Assembly (NCBI GenBank): GCA_938017795.1
Contig: CALIJZ010000026.1
Span: forward strand, 1 to 61,275
From: an uncultured Bacteriovoracaceae bacterium
GTDB lineage: Bacteria; Bdellovibrionota; Bacteriovoracia; Bacteriovoracales; Bacteriovoracaceae
Direction: 5' to 3'
DNA length: 61,275 nucleotides
Shown: piece by piece, positions 53,179-61,275 of the stretch
Position numbering within the stretch: position 1 is the stretch's first letter
How the letters are laid out: the number at the start of each line of letters is the position of its first letter
The notes under the pieces: model-generated
The model's input: only the letters and a program-made list of their open reading frames with translations
The model's database searches: none
Told to the model about the DNA's origin: nothing
Translations under genes and position numbers: made by a program

Positions 53179-54152
53179 TGAATCACGACTTTTTCATGAA
53201 TAAGGCCTTAGAACTAGCAGCTAGTGCAAGAGGATTAACTAGGACTAATCCTATGGTTGGTGCAGTCTTAGTCAGAGATGAAAAGATAATCTCTCAAGGT
53301 TATCATGAATTTTTTGGGTCCGCTCACGCTGAGCTCAACGCTTTAGCAAACATTAAAAAAGATGATCTTGAAAATACTACTTTATATATCACTCTTGAGC
53401 CCTGCTCTCACTTAGATAAAAAAACTCCTCCTTGTGCTCCGATGTTAGTTCAATCAGGTATTAAGAATGTTGTAATCGCTTCACTAGATCCAAATCCTAA
53501 AGTAAGCGGTAATGGAGTAAAGTTATTAAAAGATAATCAAATAGCTGTTACTTTAGGTGTTCTTGATAAAGAGCAAAAAAAATTAAATGAAGTCTTTTAT
53601 AAGAATATGCTCAACCAAATGCCCTGGCTTCACCTTAAAGTCGCTCAATCTTTAGATGGTAAAATGTGTTTAAACAATGGCACCTCACAATGGATCACTG
53701 GTTCTCACTCAAGAGTGAGTGTTCATGAAATGAGATCTCATTGTGATGCAATCTTAGTTGGCGGTAACACTTATAAAATTGATAGCCCTAGTTTAAATGT
53801 TAGAGACATTGCAATTTGTCATAATCCAAATTTTAAGCAACCTGAAAAGTTAATTTTATCTCGAAAAACTAACCCACTTGAAACTAAAAATGATTGGATT
53901 GAGTATTTTAAAAATATTTATAAAAATGAAAAGATTGGCTCCATTTTTATAGAAGCAGGTCCTCAGCTTTATACAAAAATCATGGAACAAAATATTGTTG
54001 ATCGACTTTCTATTTTTATTGCTCCAAGCCTTATCGGAAAAGGACAAGATTTCCAGGCATATGATAGACAAGACTTAAAAGATCTCACACGTTATAATTA
54101 TCAAATGGAAAAGTTTCCAGATGGTGATTTATTAATTGATATAAGGTTTTAG
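53178..54152 (+). CDS. ribD: Riboflavin biosynthesis deaminase-reductase RibD
   Basis: 324 residues. HAELNALAN and LEPCSHLDKKTPPCAP bind the deaminase zinc (His and two Cys, about 50-90). The reductase half starts with LHLKVAQSLDGKM near residue 155. It carries out steps two and three of riboflavin synthesis on the pyrimidine product of GTP. The C-terminal half is shorter than in E. coli (367). It is followed after one base by ribE. Confidence 0.94.
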   Translation: MNHDFFMNKALELAASARGLTRTNPMVGAVLVRDEKIISQGYHEFFGSAHAELNALANIKKDDLENTTLYITLEPCSHLDKKTPPCAPMLVQSGIKNVVIASLDPNPKVSGNGVKLLKDNQIAVTLGVLDKEQKKLNEVFYKNMLNQMPWLHLKVAQSLDGKMCLNNGTSQWITGSHSRVSVHEMRSHCDAILVGGNTYKIDSPSLNVRDIAICHNPNFKQPEKLILSRKTNPLETKNDWIEYFKNIYKNEKIGSIFIEAGPQLYTKIMEQNIVDRLSIFIAPSLIGKGQDFQAYDRQDLKDLTRYNYQMEKFPDGDLLIDIRF

Positions 54153-54153
54153 T

Positions 54154-54744
54154 ATGTTTACAGGAATTATCTTAGAAGTTGGAAAAATTAGCAGTGTTAA
54201 AGACATCACTGAAGGTAAAGAATTTATTATCAATTGCCCAAAGATCATAAAAGAGATTGAAGTTAAAGACTCCATAGCCATAAACGGCACATGTCTTACA
54301 GCCATTGAACTTCAAAAAGATTCTTTTAAGGCCCAAGCAGTTCATATAACTTTAGAAAAAACTTCTTTAGGGAATCTTCAAGAAAACTCTCAAGTAAATT
54401 TAGAACTGGCTCTTAGACCAATAGATAGGATGGGAGGTCATTTTGTCCAAGGTCATGTGAATACAATGGCAACAATTACTGAAATTGAAACAATTGGTTC
54501 AAATTGGAATTTCTCATTTCAAATTGATCAAAAATATTCAAAGTATATCGTCAAAGAAGGCTCCATAAGCATTGACGGAACAAGCCTAACAATTTCAGAT
54601 CACAACGATAAAAAAAATATCTTTAAAGTTACTATTATCCCGCACACTTTAGAAAATACTATTTTTGGACAATATACAGTTGGTCTTAAAGTTAATATTG
54701 AGTTTGATATGCTTTTTAAGTACCTAGAAAGTCTAAACCACTAA
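54154..54744 (+). CDS. ribE: Riboflavin synthase alpha subunit
   Basis: 196 residues: MFTGIILEVGKI, INGTCLTAI, GGHFVQGHVN in the first lumazine-binding half and IDGTSLTIS in the second. It disproportionates two dimethylribityllumazines to riboflavin. Starts one base after ribD. Length normal (E. coli RibC 213). Confidence 0.95.
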   Translation: MFTGIILEVGKISSVKDITEGKEFIINCPKIIKEIEVKDSIAINGTCLTAIELQKDSFKAQAVHITLEKTSLGNLQENSQVNLELALRPIDRMGGHFVQGHVNTMATITEIETIGSNWNFSFQIDQKYSKYIVKEGSISIDGTSLTISDHNDKKNIFKVTIIPHTLENTIFGQYTVGLKVNIEFDMLFKYLESLNH

Positions 54745-54788
54745 TTTTTCATCTTTTTTCTTACAATTACGCTATGGTTAAATGAAAG

Positions 54789-54825
54789 TCACTTTACTTC
54801 AAATCACCTGAGTTATATAAAGTGA
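54789..54825 (+). promoter_or_regulatory. Possible hairpin over the ribB start region
   Basis: TCACTTTA (54789-54796) can pair with TAAAGTGA (54818-54825), with 21 bases between, ending three bases before the ribB ATG at 54829. No Shine-Dalgarno is obvious for ribB, so pairing might limit initiation. It does not match the FMN riboswitch. Speculative. Confidence 0.3.
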
Positions 54826-54828
54826 TCG

Positions 54829-55485
54829 ATGAATACTAATGTCCATAAAGCATTGAATGATTTAAGTGAAGGTCGGATCGTTATCGTTACTGACCACCAT
54901 AATCGAGAAAACGAAGGCGACTTTGTTTTGGCCGCTGAATTTGCTAATGCTTCCAATATTAACTTCATGACTATTGCTGGTCGAGGTCTTATTTGTGCAC
55001 CAATGACTAAGTTGAAAGCTCAAATTTTAAACTTACCATTAATGATAAAAGAAAATGAATGTACTCATAAAACAGCTTTTACAATTAGTGTTGATGCTAA
55101 ACATAATATTAGCTCAGGAATTTCTGCTTTTGATCGAGCCTACACCCTAAAACTTTTATCAATGGATGAATGTGTTGCTACTGACTTTACTAGACCAGGC
55201 CATATCTTTCCTCTAATAGCTTGTGATGGCGGAATTGAAGAACGCCCAGGTCATACAGAGGCAACGGTCGACTTATTAAAGCTAGCGCAATTAACTCCTG
55301 TAGGAGTGATTTGTGAAATCATGAATGATCATGGTGAAATGGCAAGAGGCGTAGAGCTTGAAAAAATTGCAGAAAAATTTAGTATTACAATGGTATCTAT
55401 CCAAGAAATTCTAGAATATAAAAAAATGATTCGAACAATCCCACCGATAATTGAAAATAATGTTATCGAACTTCAAAGACATTAA
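54829..55485 (+). CDS. ribB: 3,4-dihydroxy-2-butanone-4-phosphate synthase
   Basis: 218 residues: IVTDHHNRENEGDFVLAAE (acidic loop with catalytic residues), FMTIAGRGLICAPM, TDFTRPGHIFPL and GHTEATVDL are all conserved. It makes the four-carbon precursor of the lumazine ring from ribulose 5-phosphate. It is not fused to GTP cyclohydrolase II (RibA), which is absent from this cluster. It starts 84 bases after ribE and abuts ribH. Confidence 0.95.
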   Translation: MNTNVHKALNDLSEGRIVIVTDHHNRENEGDFVLAAEFANASNINFMTIAGRGLICAPMTKLKAQILNLPLMIKENECTHKTAFTISVDAKHNISSGISAFDRAYTLKLLSMDECVATDFTRPGHIFPLIACDGGIEERPGHTEATVDLLKLAQLTPVGVICEIMNDHGEMARGVELEKIAEKFSITMVSIQEILEYKKMIRTIPPIIENNVIELQRH

Positions 55486-55974
55486 ATGCAAACTAAAGAT
55501 ATTTTAACACCTCAAGAAATTGAGTTAAGAAAAAATTGCAAGATTGCGATCGTCCAAGCTGAATTTAATCATGAAATTACTAACGGCCTAAGCTTAGGGG
55601 CTACTGATTACCTTGTTAAAAGTGGAATCAAAGAGCATCAAATTGAAAAGTTTATCGTTAGTGGTGCTATAGAGATTCCTTTAATTGTAAAAATGCTGGC
55701 AAGCAAACCTCGCTACCAAGGCATTATTGCTCTTGGTTGTGTAATCCAAGGTGATACGACTCACTATGACTATGTGTGTAAATTTGTAACCGAAGGTATC
55801 CTAAGAGTCAGTTTGGATCAATCACTTCCTATTAGCTTTGGTATCTTGACTACCAACAATCTTGAGCAAGCACAGATTCGCTCTAAATTTCCATCTCAAG
55901 CCAATAAAGGCCGAGAATCAGCTTATGCTCTCATCAAGCAAATTCAACTCATTAGAGATATAGAATCCAACTAG
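55486..55974 (+). CDS. ribH: Lumazine synthase
   Basis: 162 residues: EFNHEITNGLSLGA, SGAIEIP, GCVIQGDTTHYDYVC (the conserved GxVIxGxTxHxDYV) and FGILTTNNLEQA. It joins the butanone phosphate and pyrimidine into lumazine and forms icosahedral shells. The ATG directly follows the ribB stop; it ends the riboflavin cluster. Confidence 0.95.
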   Translation: MQTKDILTPQEIELRKNCKIAIVQAEFNHEITNGLSLGATDYLVKSGIKEHQIEKFIVSGAIEIPLIVKMLASKPRYQGIIALGCVIQGDTTHYDYVCKFVTEGILRVSLDQSLPISFGILTTNNLEQAQIRSKFPSQANKGRESAYALIKQIQLIRDIESN

Positions 55975-55979
55975 ATCTC

Positions 55980-56009
55980 TTGACCTAATGCACTCATAAG
56001 TGTTAATTA
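55980..56009 (+). promoter_or_regulatory. Candidate promoter of rpsD
   Basis: TTGACC (55980-55985), 18 bases, then TAATTA (56004-56009), 41 bases before the rpsD ATG. It begins just after the ribH stop at 55974. Match is moderate and by eye. Confidence 0.4.
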
Positions 56010-56049
56010 TACTGATCTGACAATTTAGATTCAAAATGTGGAGAAATGA

Positions 56050-56679
56050 ATGGCTAAAGCAACCATGGGCAGGGCCCGATTTAAAATTCAAAGACGTTTA
56101 GGTGTAGAGCTTCCAGGACTTGGAAAAGCTGGATCACTTGAAAGAAGACCATACGGACCAGGTGTTCACGGAATGAAAAGAAAGAAACTTTCTGATTATA
56201 CGATTCGTCTAGTTGAGAAACAAAAAGTAATGTTCCATTACGGAGTTAGAGAAAAATATTTAGTTAACTGTGTAAAGAAAGCAAAGAAAAATAAATCAAG
56301 AGCATGGGTTGATACTCTAGTAGTTAATCTTGAAAAAAGACTAGATAACCTTATCTTTAGATTAAACTGGGCTCCAAGTATTCCAGCTGCAAGACAGATG
56401 GTCGTTCATGGACACGTTCTAGTTAATGGAAAAAAAGTTAGCTCTCCAAATTGTTTAATTGAAGTAAATGATGAATTATCTTTAACTGCTAAAGGTTTTA
56501 AAAGTGGGAACTACCTTCAAGCAGTTGCTAAGCCAAGAATTTCAACAATTCCAGCTTGTCTTCAAAAAGAAGCTGTTGGTGAAGCTGAGAAAGCAAAATT
56601 GATCGCTGAACCTCTACCGGAAGATATTCCGTTTCAGTTCGAAAAGCGACTCGTTACCGAGTATTACTGGAAAATTTAA
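56050..56679 (+). CDS. rpsD: Ribosomal protein S4
   Basis: 209 residues of S4, with RRLGVELPGLGKAGSLERRPYGPGVHG near the start and the S4 RNA-binding motif NLEKRLDNLIFRL...AARQMVVHGHVLVNGKKV (about 95-130). The zinc-binding Cys of some S4 proteins are absent. It primes assembly of the 30S body. Here it stands alone rather than within the S13-S11-S4-rpoA operon, with its own promoter and terminator; TGGAGAA precedes the ATG. Confidence 0.96.
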   Translation: MAKATMGRARFKIQRRLGVELPGLGKAGSLERRPYGPGVHGMKRKKLSDYTIRLVEKQKVMFHYGVREKYLVNCVKKAKKNKSRAWVDTLVVNLEKRLDNLIFRLNWAPSIPAARQMVVHGHVLVNGKKVSSPNCLIEVNDELSLTAKGFKSGNYLQAVAKPRISTIPACLQKEAVGEAEKAKLIAEPLPEDIPFQFEKRLVTEYYWKI

Positions 56680-56710
56680 TAAGCTAATTTATAAGTTTTT
56701 TATAAAGAGA

Positions 56711-56741
56711 AGGCCTAGATTTAATCTGGGCCTTTTTTTTT
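56711..56741 (+). terminator. Rho-independent terminator of rpsD
   Basis: AGGCCTAGAT (56711-56720) pairs with ATCTGGGCCT (56724-56733) with one G-U, a three-base loop and a run of nine Ts. It follows the rpsD stop by 31 bases. Confidence 0.92.
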
Positions 56742-56804
56742 GAGAATTTTTCTCTAGAGTGCTTAAATACTTTTAAAGCATGATAAAATGGTTATAGGAA
56801 AAAT

Positions 56805-57212
56805 ATGAAGCACTTTTTAGCACTACTTATACTCTCTTTTAACTTCCAAGCTTTAGGACTTGATAGATATATCGATCAAGATCTTATAAAAAAGGACTTT
56901 AACCAAGCAGCTTCAATACAAGATTATAAAAAGTGTGAAGATCACCTACTTCTTGCAATGAGTAATTGTACTGCTGATCAAAGAGACATTTGTGAATTTA
57001 TCTCAGAACTAGGCACTATTGCCCTCAATAAAAAATTGCCTCTATCATCTGGGATGAGATCAGATTTAAATCAGTTCTTCAAACATCACTATAACTTAGA
57101 TTTTATAAATAATAGTAAAGATAAAAAAACTATTAAAGAATTCAAACAAGTTCACTTGTTAGAAAAAGATAAAAAGGCCCTCATCAAGTCTTATAGATCG
57201 CCAGCTTTTTAG
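56805..57212 (+). CDS. Small secreted protein, unknown
   Basis: 135 residues. MKHFLALLILSFNFQALG is a signal peptide. The mature protein is largely helical and Lys/Asp-rich, with three Cys in one segment (YKKCEDHLLLAMSNCTADQRDIC) and SGMRSDLNQFFKHHY later. No family recognised. Secretion into the periplasm is expected. It stands between the rpsD terminator and the yebC-family gene, which starts 68 bases after its stop, so it may be monocistronic. Confidence 0.6.
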   Translation: MKHFLALLILSFNFQALGLDRYIDQDLIKKDFNQAASIQDYKKCEDHLLLAMSNCTADQRDICEFISELGTIALNKKLPLSSGMRSDLNQFFKHHYNLDFINNSKDKKTIKEFKQVHLLEKDKKALIKSYRSPAF

Positions 57213-57279
57213 ATCCTCATTAACAGATCAATATTAACATTTCAAAAAAAAATTTGTACACTTTTACTAAGAGGTAATT

Positions 57280-57987
57280 ATGGGAAGAAAGTCCGCAAAG
57301 ATAGCTGTTAAAAAAGGTGCTGCCGATAGAGCGCGAAGTTTAGTTTTTACTAAAGCACTTCATGATGTTTCAAAAGCCGTAAAAAGTGGTGGAGCGGAAG
57401 TTGATTCAAACTTTCTTTTAAAAATTGCTCTTGATAGATGCAAGAAATTTAATGTTCCAAAAGATAATGTTGAACGAGCTATTAAAAAAGGTCTTGGTGG
57501 AGATGGTGAAGGCTATCAAGATATTAATTATGAAGGTTATGGTCCAAATGGTGTCGCTATTTTTATTGAAGCTTCAACAAATAACGTAACTAGAACCGTT
57601 GCAAACGTAAGAATGTATTTCAAGAAAGCGGGTGGTTCTCTTGGAACAACTGGTTCCTTGGAATTTATTTTTGATCACAAATCAGTTTTTACTGTTCCCT
57701 TAGATAAAACAAATGAAGATGATCTTACAATGGCGATGATAGATGCTGGAGCTGAAGATATAGTGACAACTGATGAGCACTTTGAAGTCATAGGCCCTAA
57801 AGAAGCTTTTGGAACTATTCAAAAACAATTTCAAGAAATGGACTTAACTCCTGAAGAAGCTAGTTTAAAAAGAATTCCTACAACTTTAAAAGAAATAGAT
57901 GAAGCTACCGCTGAGATTATTGATACTTTAATTGAATCGCTGGAGTCTGATGAAGACGTAACGTCGGTTTATCATAATATTGGCTAG
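57280..57987 (+). CDS. YebC/PmpR-family protein
   Basis: 235 residues: a modified N-terminus (MGRKSAKIAVKKGAADRAR, where most have AGHSKWANIKHRKG), then the family core GGAEVDSNFLLKIALDRCKKFNVPKDNVERAIKKG, YEGYGPNGVA and LGTTGSLEFIFDHKSVF. YebC proteins were described as transcription regulators and more recently as factors acting on ribosome stalling, so the role here is not settled. Its TAG stop and the convergent ABC-F stop share CTAG at 57984-57987. Confidence 0.88.
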   Translation: MGRKSAKIAVKKGAADRARSLVFTKALHDVSKAVKSGGAEVDSNFLLKIALDRCKKFNVPKDNVERAIKKGLGGDGEGYQDINYEGYGPNGVAIFIEASTNNVTRTVANVRMYFKKAGGSLGTTGSLEFIFDHKSVFTVPLDKTNEDDLTMAMIDAGAEDIVTTDEHFEVIGPKEAFGTIQKQFQEMDLTPEEASLKRIPTTLKEIDEATAEIIDTLIESLESDEDVTSVYHNIG

Positions 57988-59879
57988 ATTTTAGAATTTA
58001 GATCTTCCCATTCTTGGTAAAGACTTTCTAATTCTTTTTCTTTGTTTTCTTTAAGATCATTTAACTCTTTGTACTCTTGTTTTTTCTCAGCACTCATATC
58101 TGTAAAATCAAATTTTCCTAAATCATTAGTCATCGTTTCTATTTCTTTTTCAATGCTCTCAATTAAAGATTCGATTTTAGAAAATCTCTCTTTTTCTTTA
58201 AAGGTCATTTTCGTTGCTTGCTTTTGCTCTTGCTTAGCTTCTGACTTTGCTGATTTTTTTGCCTCAAGATTTAGCTTCTTTTCAAGCTCAAGGGCATGTA
58301 AGTACGGAGCAACTTGGGTATAACCTCCTTCAAAGATCTCGACTTTTTTCTCATTAATGAGCCATGTCGTATCACAGATATTATCAATAAAGGCCCTATC
58401 ATGGCTGATGATAATCAAGGCCGATTGATAGGCCTTAAGCTCCTTTTCAAGTAGTTCTATCGTTTCTATATCAAGATCATTGGTAGGCTCATCAAAGACC
58501 CATAAATCGGCAGATTCCTTCATGAAAATAGCTAATTGTAGTCTATTTTTCTCACCACCTGATAAGGTTGAGATTGGTCTATGTGCTTGATCGCTAGTAA
58601 ATAAGAAACTCTCCAAATATCCAACTATATGTTTTCTCGTTCCATCTCCTAGAATAACAAAATCATTTCCTTCTCCAATAACTTCAATCGGAGTTTTTTC
58701 AAGATCTAGAGATTCCCTATTTTGATCAAAAGTAATCACTTTTAAATTTTGTGCATTTTTTTGATGACCAGAGCTTAATTTTAATTCTTCTTTAAAGATT
58801 TTAATAAGCGTAGACTTCCCTGCTCCGTTTGGTCCAATGAGAGCGATTTTATCATTTTTAGCAATGACAAGATTGAGATCTTTTAAAATTTCATGCTCAC
58901 CGTAAGAAAATTGCCCTTCTTCTATCTCAACTAAGCGCTTAGACTTACGTCCACTATGTAAGAGTCCTAAATTTACAACCTTTCTACTTCTACTTTTTAT
59001 TTCACTGATATTAGATTTAATATTTTCAAAACCTTCGACTCTTTTTTTAGACCTAGTTCTTCTGGCCTTAATCCCTTGTCTCATCCAAGCAAGTTCTCGC
59101 CTATGATGATTTTGTAATTTATCTAAGTTCTTCCTAAGCTCAGCTTCTTTACTTTCTAAGTACTCAAGATATTCAAGATACTTCCCTTTGAAAGTTGAAA
59201 TCTTTCCTCTCTCAATATGAAAAATCTTATCAGTAGTATGATTTAATAAATACCTATCGTGACTAATGATTAAGTATGTTTTACGAGAATGCATCAGCTC
59301 ATCTTCAAAGCGCTCAATTGTTTCAATGTCCAAATGATTTGTTGGCTCGTCCCATAGTAAAATCTCAGCCGTTGAGCTTAATCCAATAGCTAAAGCAATT
59401 TTTCTTTTCTCACCACCGCTTAGTTCAGTCACCTTCTTGGTGAGGTCTAATAAATCAAAGCCTTTTAAATAATTCAGATACGCATTTTGTATATCCCAAC
59501 CATTTAATTGTTGAAAAACTTCATAACACTTTTCATTTGCTGGATCTTCTTGAAGTGTTACATGAGCAGCGTAGAGTTCAGGATAAAACGAGAGATAAAA
59601 ATCTTCGATGTTTAAGTCTTTATAGTCTTCAATATTTAGCTCTTGTGGGATAGAGAAAATTTTAAATGGGTTATTACTTTTATCATAAGTAAATGGAGGA
59701 GTTGAAATATCAGGTGTTACTTCTTTATTAATAATTTTAAATAACGTACTTTTTCCTTGTCCATTTAAGCCAATGAGTCCTATCCGGTCTCCCTCATGGA
59801 TAGTTAGTTCAGAATCTTTGAAGATTGCTTTCTGACCAAAGGAGAGGTTAATATTTTTTAATGTTAATAGAATACTCAA
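57984..59879 (-). CDS. uup: ABC-F ATPase (Uup-like)
   Basis: 631 residues with two ABC domains and no membrane segment. First: GLNGQGKST, LSGGEKRKIALAIG, LWDEPTNHLD. Second: GPNGAGKST, LSGGEKNRLQLAIF, VFDEPTNDLD. The linker (about 240-310) between them is the P-site tRNA interaction segment of ABC-F factors. The C-terminal 90 residues (KKSAKSEAKQEQKQATK onward) are a coiled coil, as in Uup, which binds DNA or ribosomes there. The site is complete in both halves. It converges with the YebC-family gene. Confidence 0.9.
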   Translation of the reverse strand: MSILLTLKNINLSFGQKAIFKDSELTIHEGDRIGLIGLNGQGKSTLFKIINKEVTPDISTPPFTYDKSNNPFKIFSIPQELNIEDYKDLNIEDFYLSFYPELYAAHVTLQEDPANEKCYEVFQQLNGWDIQNAYLNYLKGFDLLDLTKKVTELSGGEKRKIALAIGLSSTAEILLWDEPTNHLDIETIERFEDELMHSRKTYLIISHDRYLLNHTTDKIFHIERGKISTFKGKYLEYLEYLESKEAELRKNLDKLQNHHRRELAWMRQGIKARRTRSKKRVEGFENIKSNISEIKSRSRKVVNLGLLHSGRKSKRLVEIEEGQFSYGEHEILKDLNLVIAKNDKIALIGPNGAGKSTLIKIFKEELKLSSGHQKNAQNLKVITFDQNRESLDLEKTPIEVIGEGNDFVILGDGTRKHIVGYLESFLFTSDQAHRPISTLSGGEKNRLQLAIFMKESADLWVFDEPTNDLDIETIELLEKELKAYQSALIIISHDRAFIDNICDTTWLINEKKVEIFEGGYTQVAPYLHALELEKKLNLEAKKSAKSEAKQEQKQATKMTFKEKERFSKIESLIESIEKEIETMTNDLGKFDFTDMSAEKKQEYKELNDLKENKEKELESLYQEWEDLNSKI

Positions 59880-59960
59880 AAATAATTTCTCCCAGAGTAC
59901 TATTATAGTAAAAGATTACCCCTTCGTCTGAAAAGAGTGCTTCTTTTCATCAAAAACATT

Positions 59961-61049
59961 CTAATTATGGCAATAAATATCCAACTTCTTAAAAGAAATT
60001 ATTGTTTTATATTTATTATTTGTTAGCTCGCTAACATCATAAAATTTTAATAAATTAGTATAATGAGTAAAATTCTCACTTAAATCATTAGAAAAGATCA
60101 GTTTTTTTCCATGATCTTTAAACATTACGCTTGGTTCAGTTAAGCTTTCAAATTCAATTGCGTTATTAAACTTTTCATCATAATATTTGTGTTTCTTTTT
60201 AAAGATGCCCAACGTTTTATTCCGAGCCACTTTAAATGTAATCACTTCACCAACACCTTTACTAGAAGAAGCTTTCCCAGGGAAACAAGAGAATTCCTTT
60301 CCTATTAATCTTTCCATAAACTTCGTTGGAGGTAGGCTAGCACTAAAGTCTTTCGTTGAAATTCTTGTGATTGACTTGATATCAAAAACAGACATCTTAA
60401 ACTCATTCTTATTTTCAGGAGTTAATAATATAATTTCTTGATTTTCAATATCAAAGTCTTTGATATAATAAATTTTATTGTTAATTAAGTATTGTGCTCC
60501 AGTAAAAGAGGATTTCTTACTTAAGTCATCAAGCCCAAGGTATTGTTTATAATACTTCTTCAAATTATCAACATTGTCTTCTTCATTGCATGACACCTTG
60601 GTATCAGGATAGCATCTTTTCTTGTTTGACGTTGCAAAACTATCAAACTCATTGCGTTCAATAGATACATATGTCATAAGTCTTTCTGCTTTTTTTGCTT
60701 TTACAATAAAGTTAATAATCTTATTTTCTTTAAAGTAATCTTTCGATGGGACACCTACCTCTTTATAAACAAGAGTCTCATGGGCTTTCTTGGCAGCAGT
60801 CGAATGCCCTTGAAAAAGTGCAAACTTCCCACTGTACTTCTCCAAAAGTGTGAAATGATTTACATCAGTTGTTATGCAACCGTATGATTCAATAGAGCAA
60901 AACTTAATACTAGAAATCTCTTCAGATTTCTTTTTATATTCTTTCATACTATTTATTTTCTCGCAGATTTCTTTGTCATTGAAACAATTGATTTCTTGAG
61001 AAAATAAAGGAAAAGAAGATACCAAAACTAAAAGAATAAATTTTTTCAT
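59961..61049 (-). CDS. Secreted protein of unknown function
   Basis: 362 residues from ATG 61049; a GTG nine bases upstream is possible. MKKFILLVLVSSFPLFSQ is a cleavable signal. The mature protein has eight or so Cys in the first two thirds (CFNDKEICEK, KFCSIESYGC, KKRCYPDTKVSC, then SCFPG), suggesting several disulfides, and a C-terminal beta-rich part. No domain is recognised. A weak hairpin (GAAAAGA/TCTTTTC, 59930-59948) lies just past its stop. The two tRNA genes upstream are on the same strand. Confidence 0.65.
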   Translation of the reverse strand: MKKFILLVLVSSFPLFSQEINCFNDKEICEKINSMKEYKKKSEEISSIKFCSIESYGCITTDVNHFTLLEKYSGKFALFQGHSTAAKKAHETLVYKEVGVPSKDYFKENKIINFIVKAKKAERLMTYVSIERNEFDSFATSNKKRCYPDTKVSCNEEDNVDNLKKYYKQYLGLDDLSKKSSFTGAQYLINNKIYYIKDFDIENQEIILLTPENKNEFKMSVFDIKSITRISTKDFSASLPPTKFMERLIGKEFSCFPGKASSSKGVGEVITFKVARNKTLGIFKKKHKYYDEKFNNAIEFESLTEPSVMFKDHGKKLIFSNDLSENFTHYTNLLKFYDVSELTNNKYKTIISFKKLDIYCHN

Positions 61050-61137
61050 AAATGACACTTACCGCACTTTGGGATTGGTCACAATCTAGACTCTTAATAG
61101 TTAGTAATTTTTACAAAAAATCATGAAGATTCTAAAA

Positions 61138-61215
61138 TGGTACTCCCAAGGGGATTTGAACCCCTGTTACCGCCGTGAAAAGGCGGTGTCCTAGACCGGG
61201 CTAGACGATGGGAGC
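61138..61215 (-). tRNA. tRNA-Glu (anticodon UUC)
   Basis: Complete on the minus strand. The acceptor strands GCTCCCA and TGGGAGT pair with one G-U at the first position, discriminator A and encoded CCA (61138-61140) follow, the anticodon stem CCGCC/GGCGG encloses TTTTCAC with anticodon TTC, and T-arm GGGGTTCAAATCCCC is perfect. Confidence 0.96.
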
Positions 61216-61232
61216 ACGGATAGAAACAAAAA

Positions 61233-61275
61233 TGGTGATCCCTCTGTGACTCGAACACAGGACCCCCTCCTTAAA
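61233..61275 (-). tRNA. tRNA-Lys (anticodon UUU), 3' part only
   Basis: The window ends inside this tRNA. Present on the minus strand are the anticodon loop end TTTAA, the 3' anticodon stem GGAGG, variable loop GGGTC, T-arm CTGTG-TTCGAGT-CACAG, acceptor strand AGGGATC, discriminator A and CCA (61233-61235). Counting back from loop positions 37-38 (AA) makes the anticodon TTT. It is followed 17 bases later by tRNA-Glu, probably one transcript. Confidence 0.85.

Noticed and set aside
52167..54153. FMN riboswitch upstream of the riboflavin genes
   Set aside because: I looked for the conserved RFN boxes before ribD and ribB; the gaps (49 and 84 bases) are too short and lack the motif.
59930..59948. 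Terminator after the secreted protein at 59961-61049
   Set aside because: The stem GAAAAGA/TCTTTTC is weak and A-T rich with no T-run; left as a possible structure only.

Overview
The window is AT-rich, densely coded DNA from a Gram-negative bacterium. The envelope genes (outer-membrane barrels ending in Phe, many lipoproteins, a Kdo-transferase-like enzyme, a LolC/E-like permease), the AT richness, the number of secreted proteins of unknown function and the gene content together look most like the predatory Bdellovibrionota, class Bacteriovoracia (Bacteriovorax/Halobacteriovorax type). This is an inference from overall impression; no 16S rRNA gene is present to settle it.

Layout. 1-561: the edge of an integrated element, with a 5'-truncated tyrosine integrase facing the 3' end of an intact tRNA-Leu. 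623-8598 (minus): a peptide ABC importer laid out like yejABEF, then two lipoproteins, one rich in TPR repeats. 8737-14814 (plus): a PhaR-type regulator with an elaborate leader, an outer-membrane barrel, then gshA, cystathionine beta-synthase and cystathionine gamma-lyase (homocysteine to cysteine to gamma-glutamylcysteine), and two unknown genes. 14822-18409: unknown envelope and signalling proteins around an HD-GYP phosphodiesterase. 18436-24287 (minus): an ATP-grasp-like protein, a DUF455 ferritin-like protein, a SUV3-like RNA helicase, a double-domain pterin-synthase-like protein and a methyltransferase carrying a signal peptide. 24394-29893: small envelope proteins, a BON-LysM protein, groES-groEL and an AlkD-like glycosylase.

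30288-41914 (minus) is a tight eight-gene run: fadI, fadJ, a LolC/E-like permease, a heterodimeric ABC exporter, a DsbA-like lipoprotein, a pyruvate kinase fused to a ferredoxin domain, and queG. 42076-46745 holds an outer-membrane barrel, a pilin-like peptide, a Kdo-transferase-like gene, hemB and sufE. 46940-55974 (plus) runs from a GYF-like membrane protein through tmk, a holB-like gene, ricT and an aldehyde dehydrogenase to a catalytically degenerate tyrosine recombinase coupled to ribD-ribE-ribB-ribH. 56050-61275: rpsD, a small secreted protein, a YebC-family gene, an ABC-F ATPase, a secreted unknown protein, tRNA-Glu and a cut-off tRNA-Lys.

The strongest oddities are the pyruvate kinase-ferredoxin fusion, whose second Fe-S motif has Asp in place of the second Cys (CxxDxxCxxxCP); the DUF455/ATP-grasp pair overlapping the end of a SUV3-like helicase by 107 nt; and the degenerate recombinase in the riboflavin cluster. 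There is no CRISPR array, rRNA operon or intact insertion sequence. No stretch over about 300 bases lacks a gene; the longest gaps are 8605-8870 (regulatory leader) and 43324-43590 (nothing firm seen).
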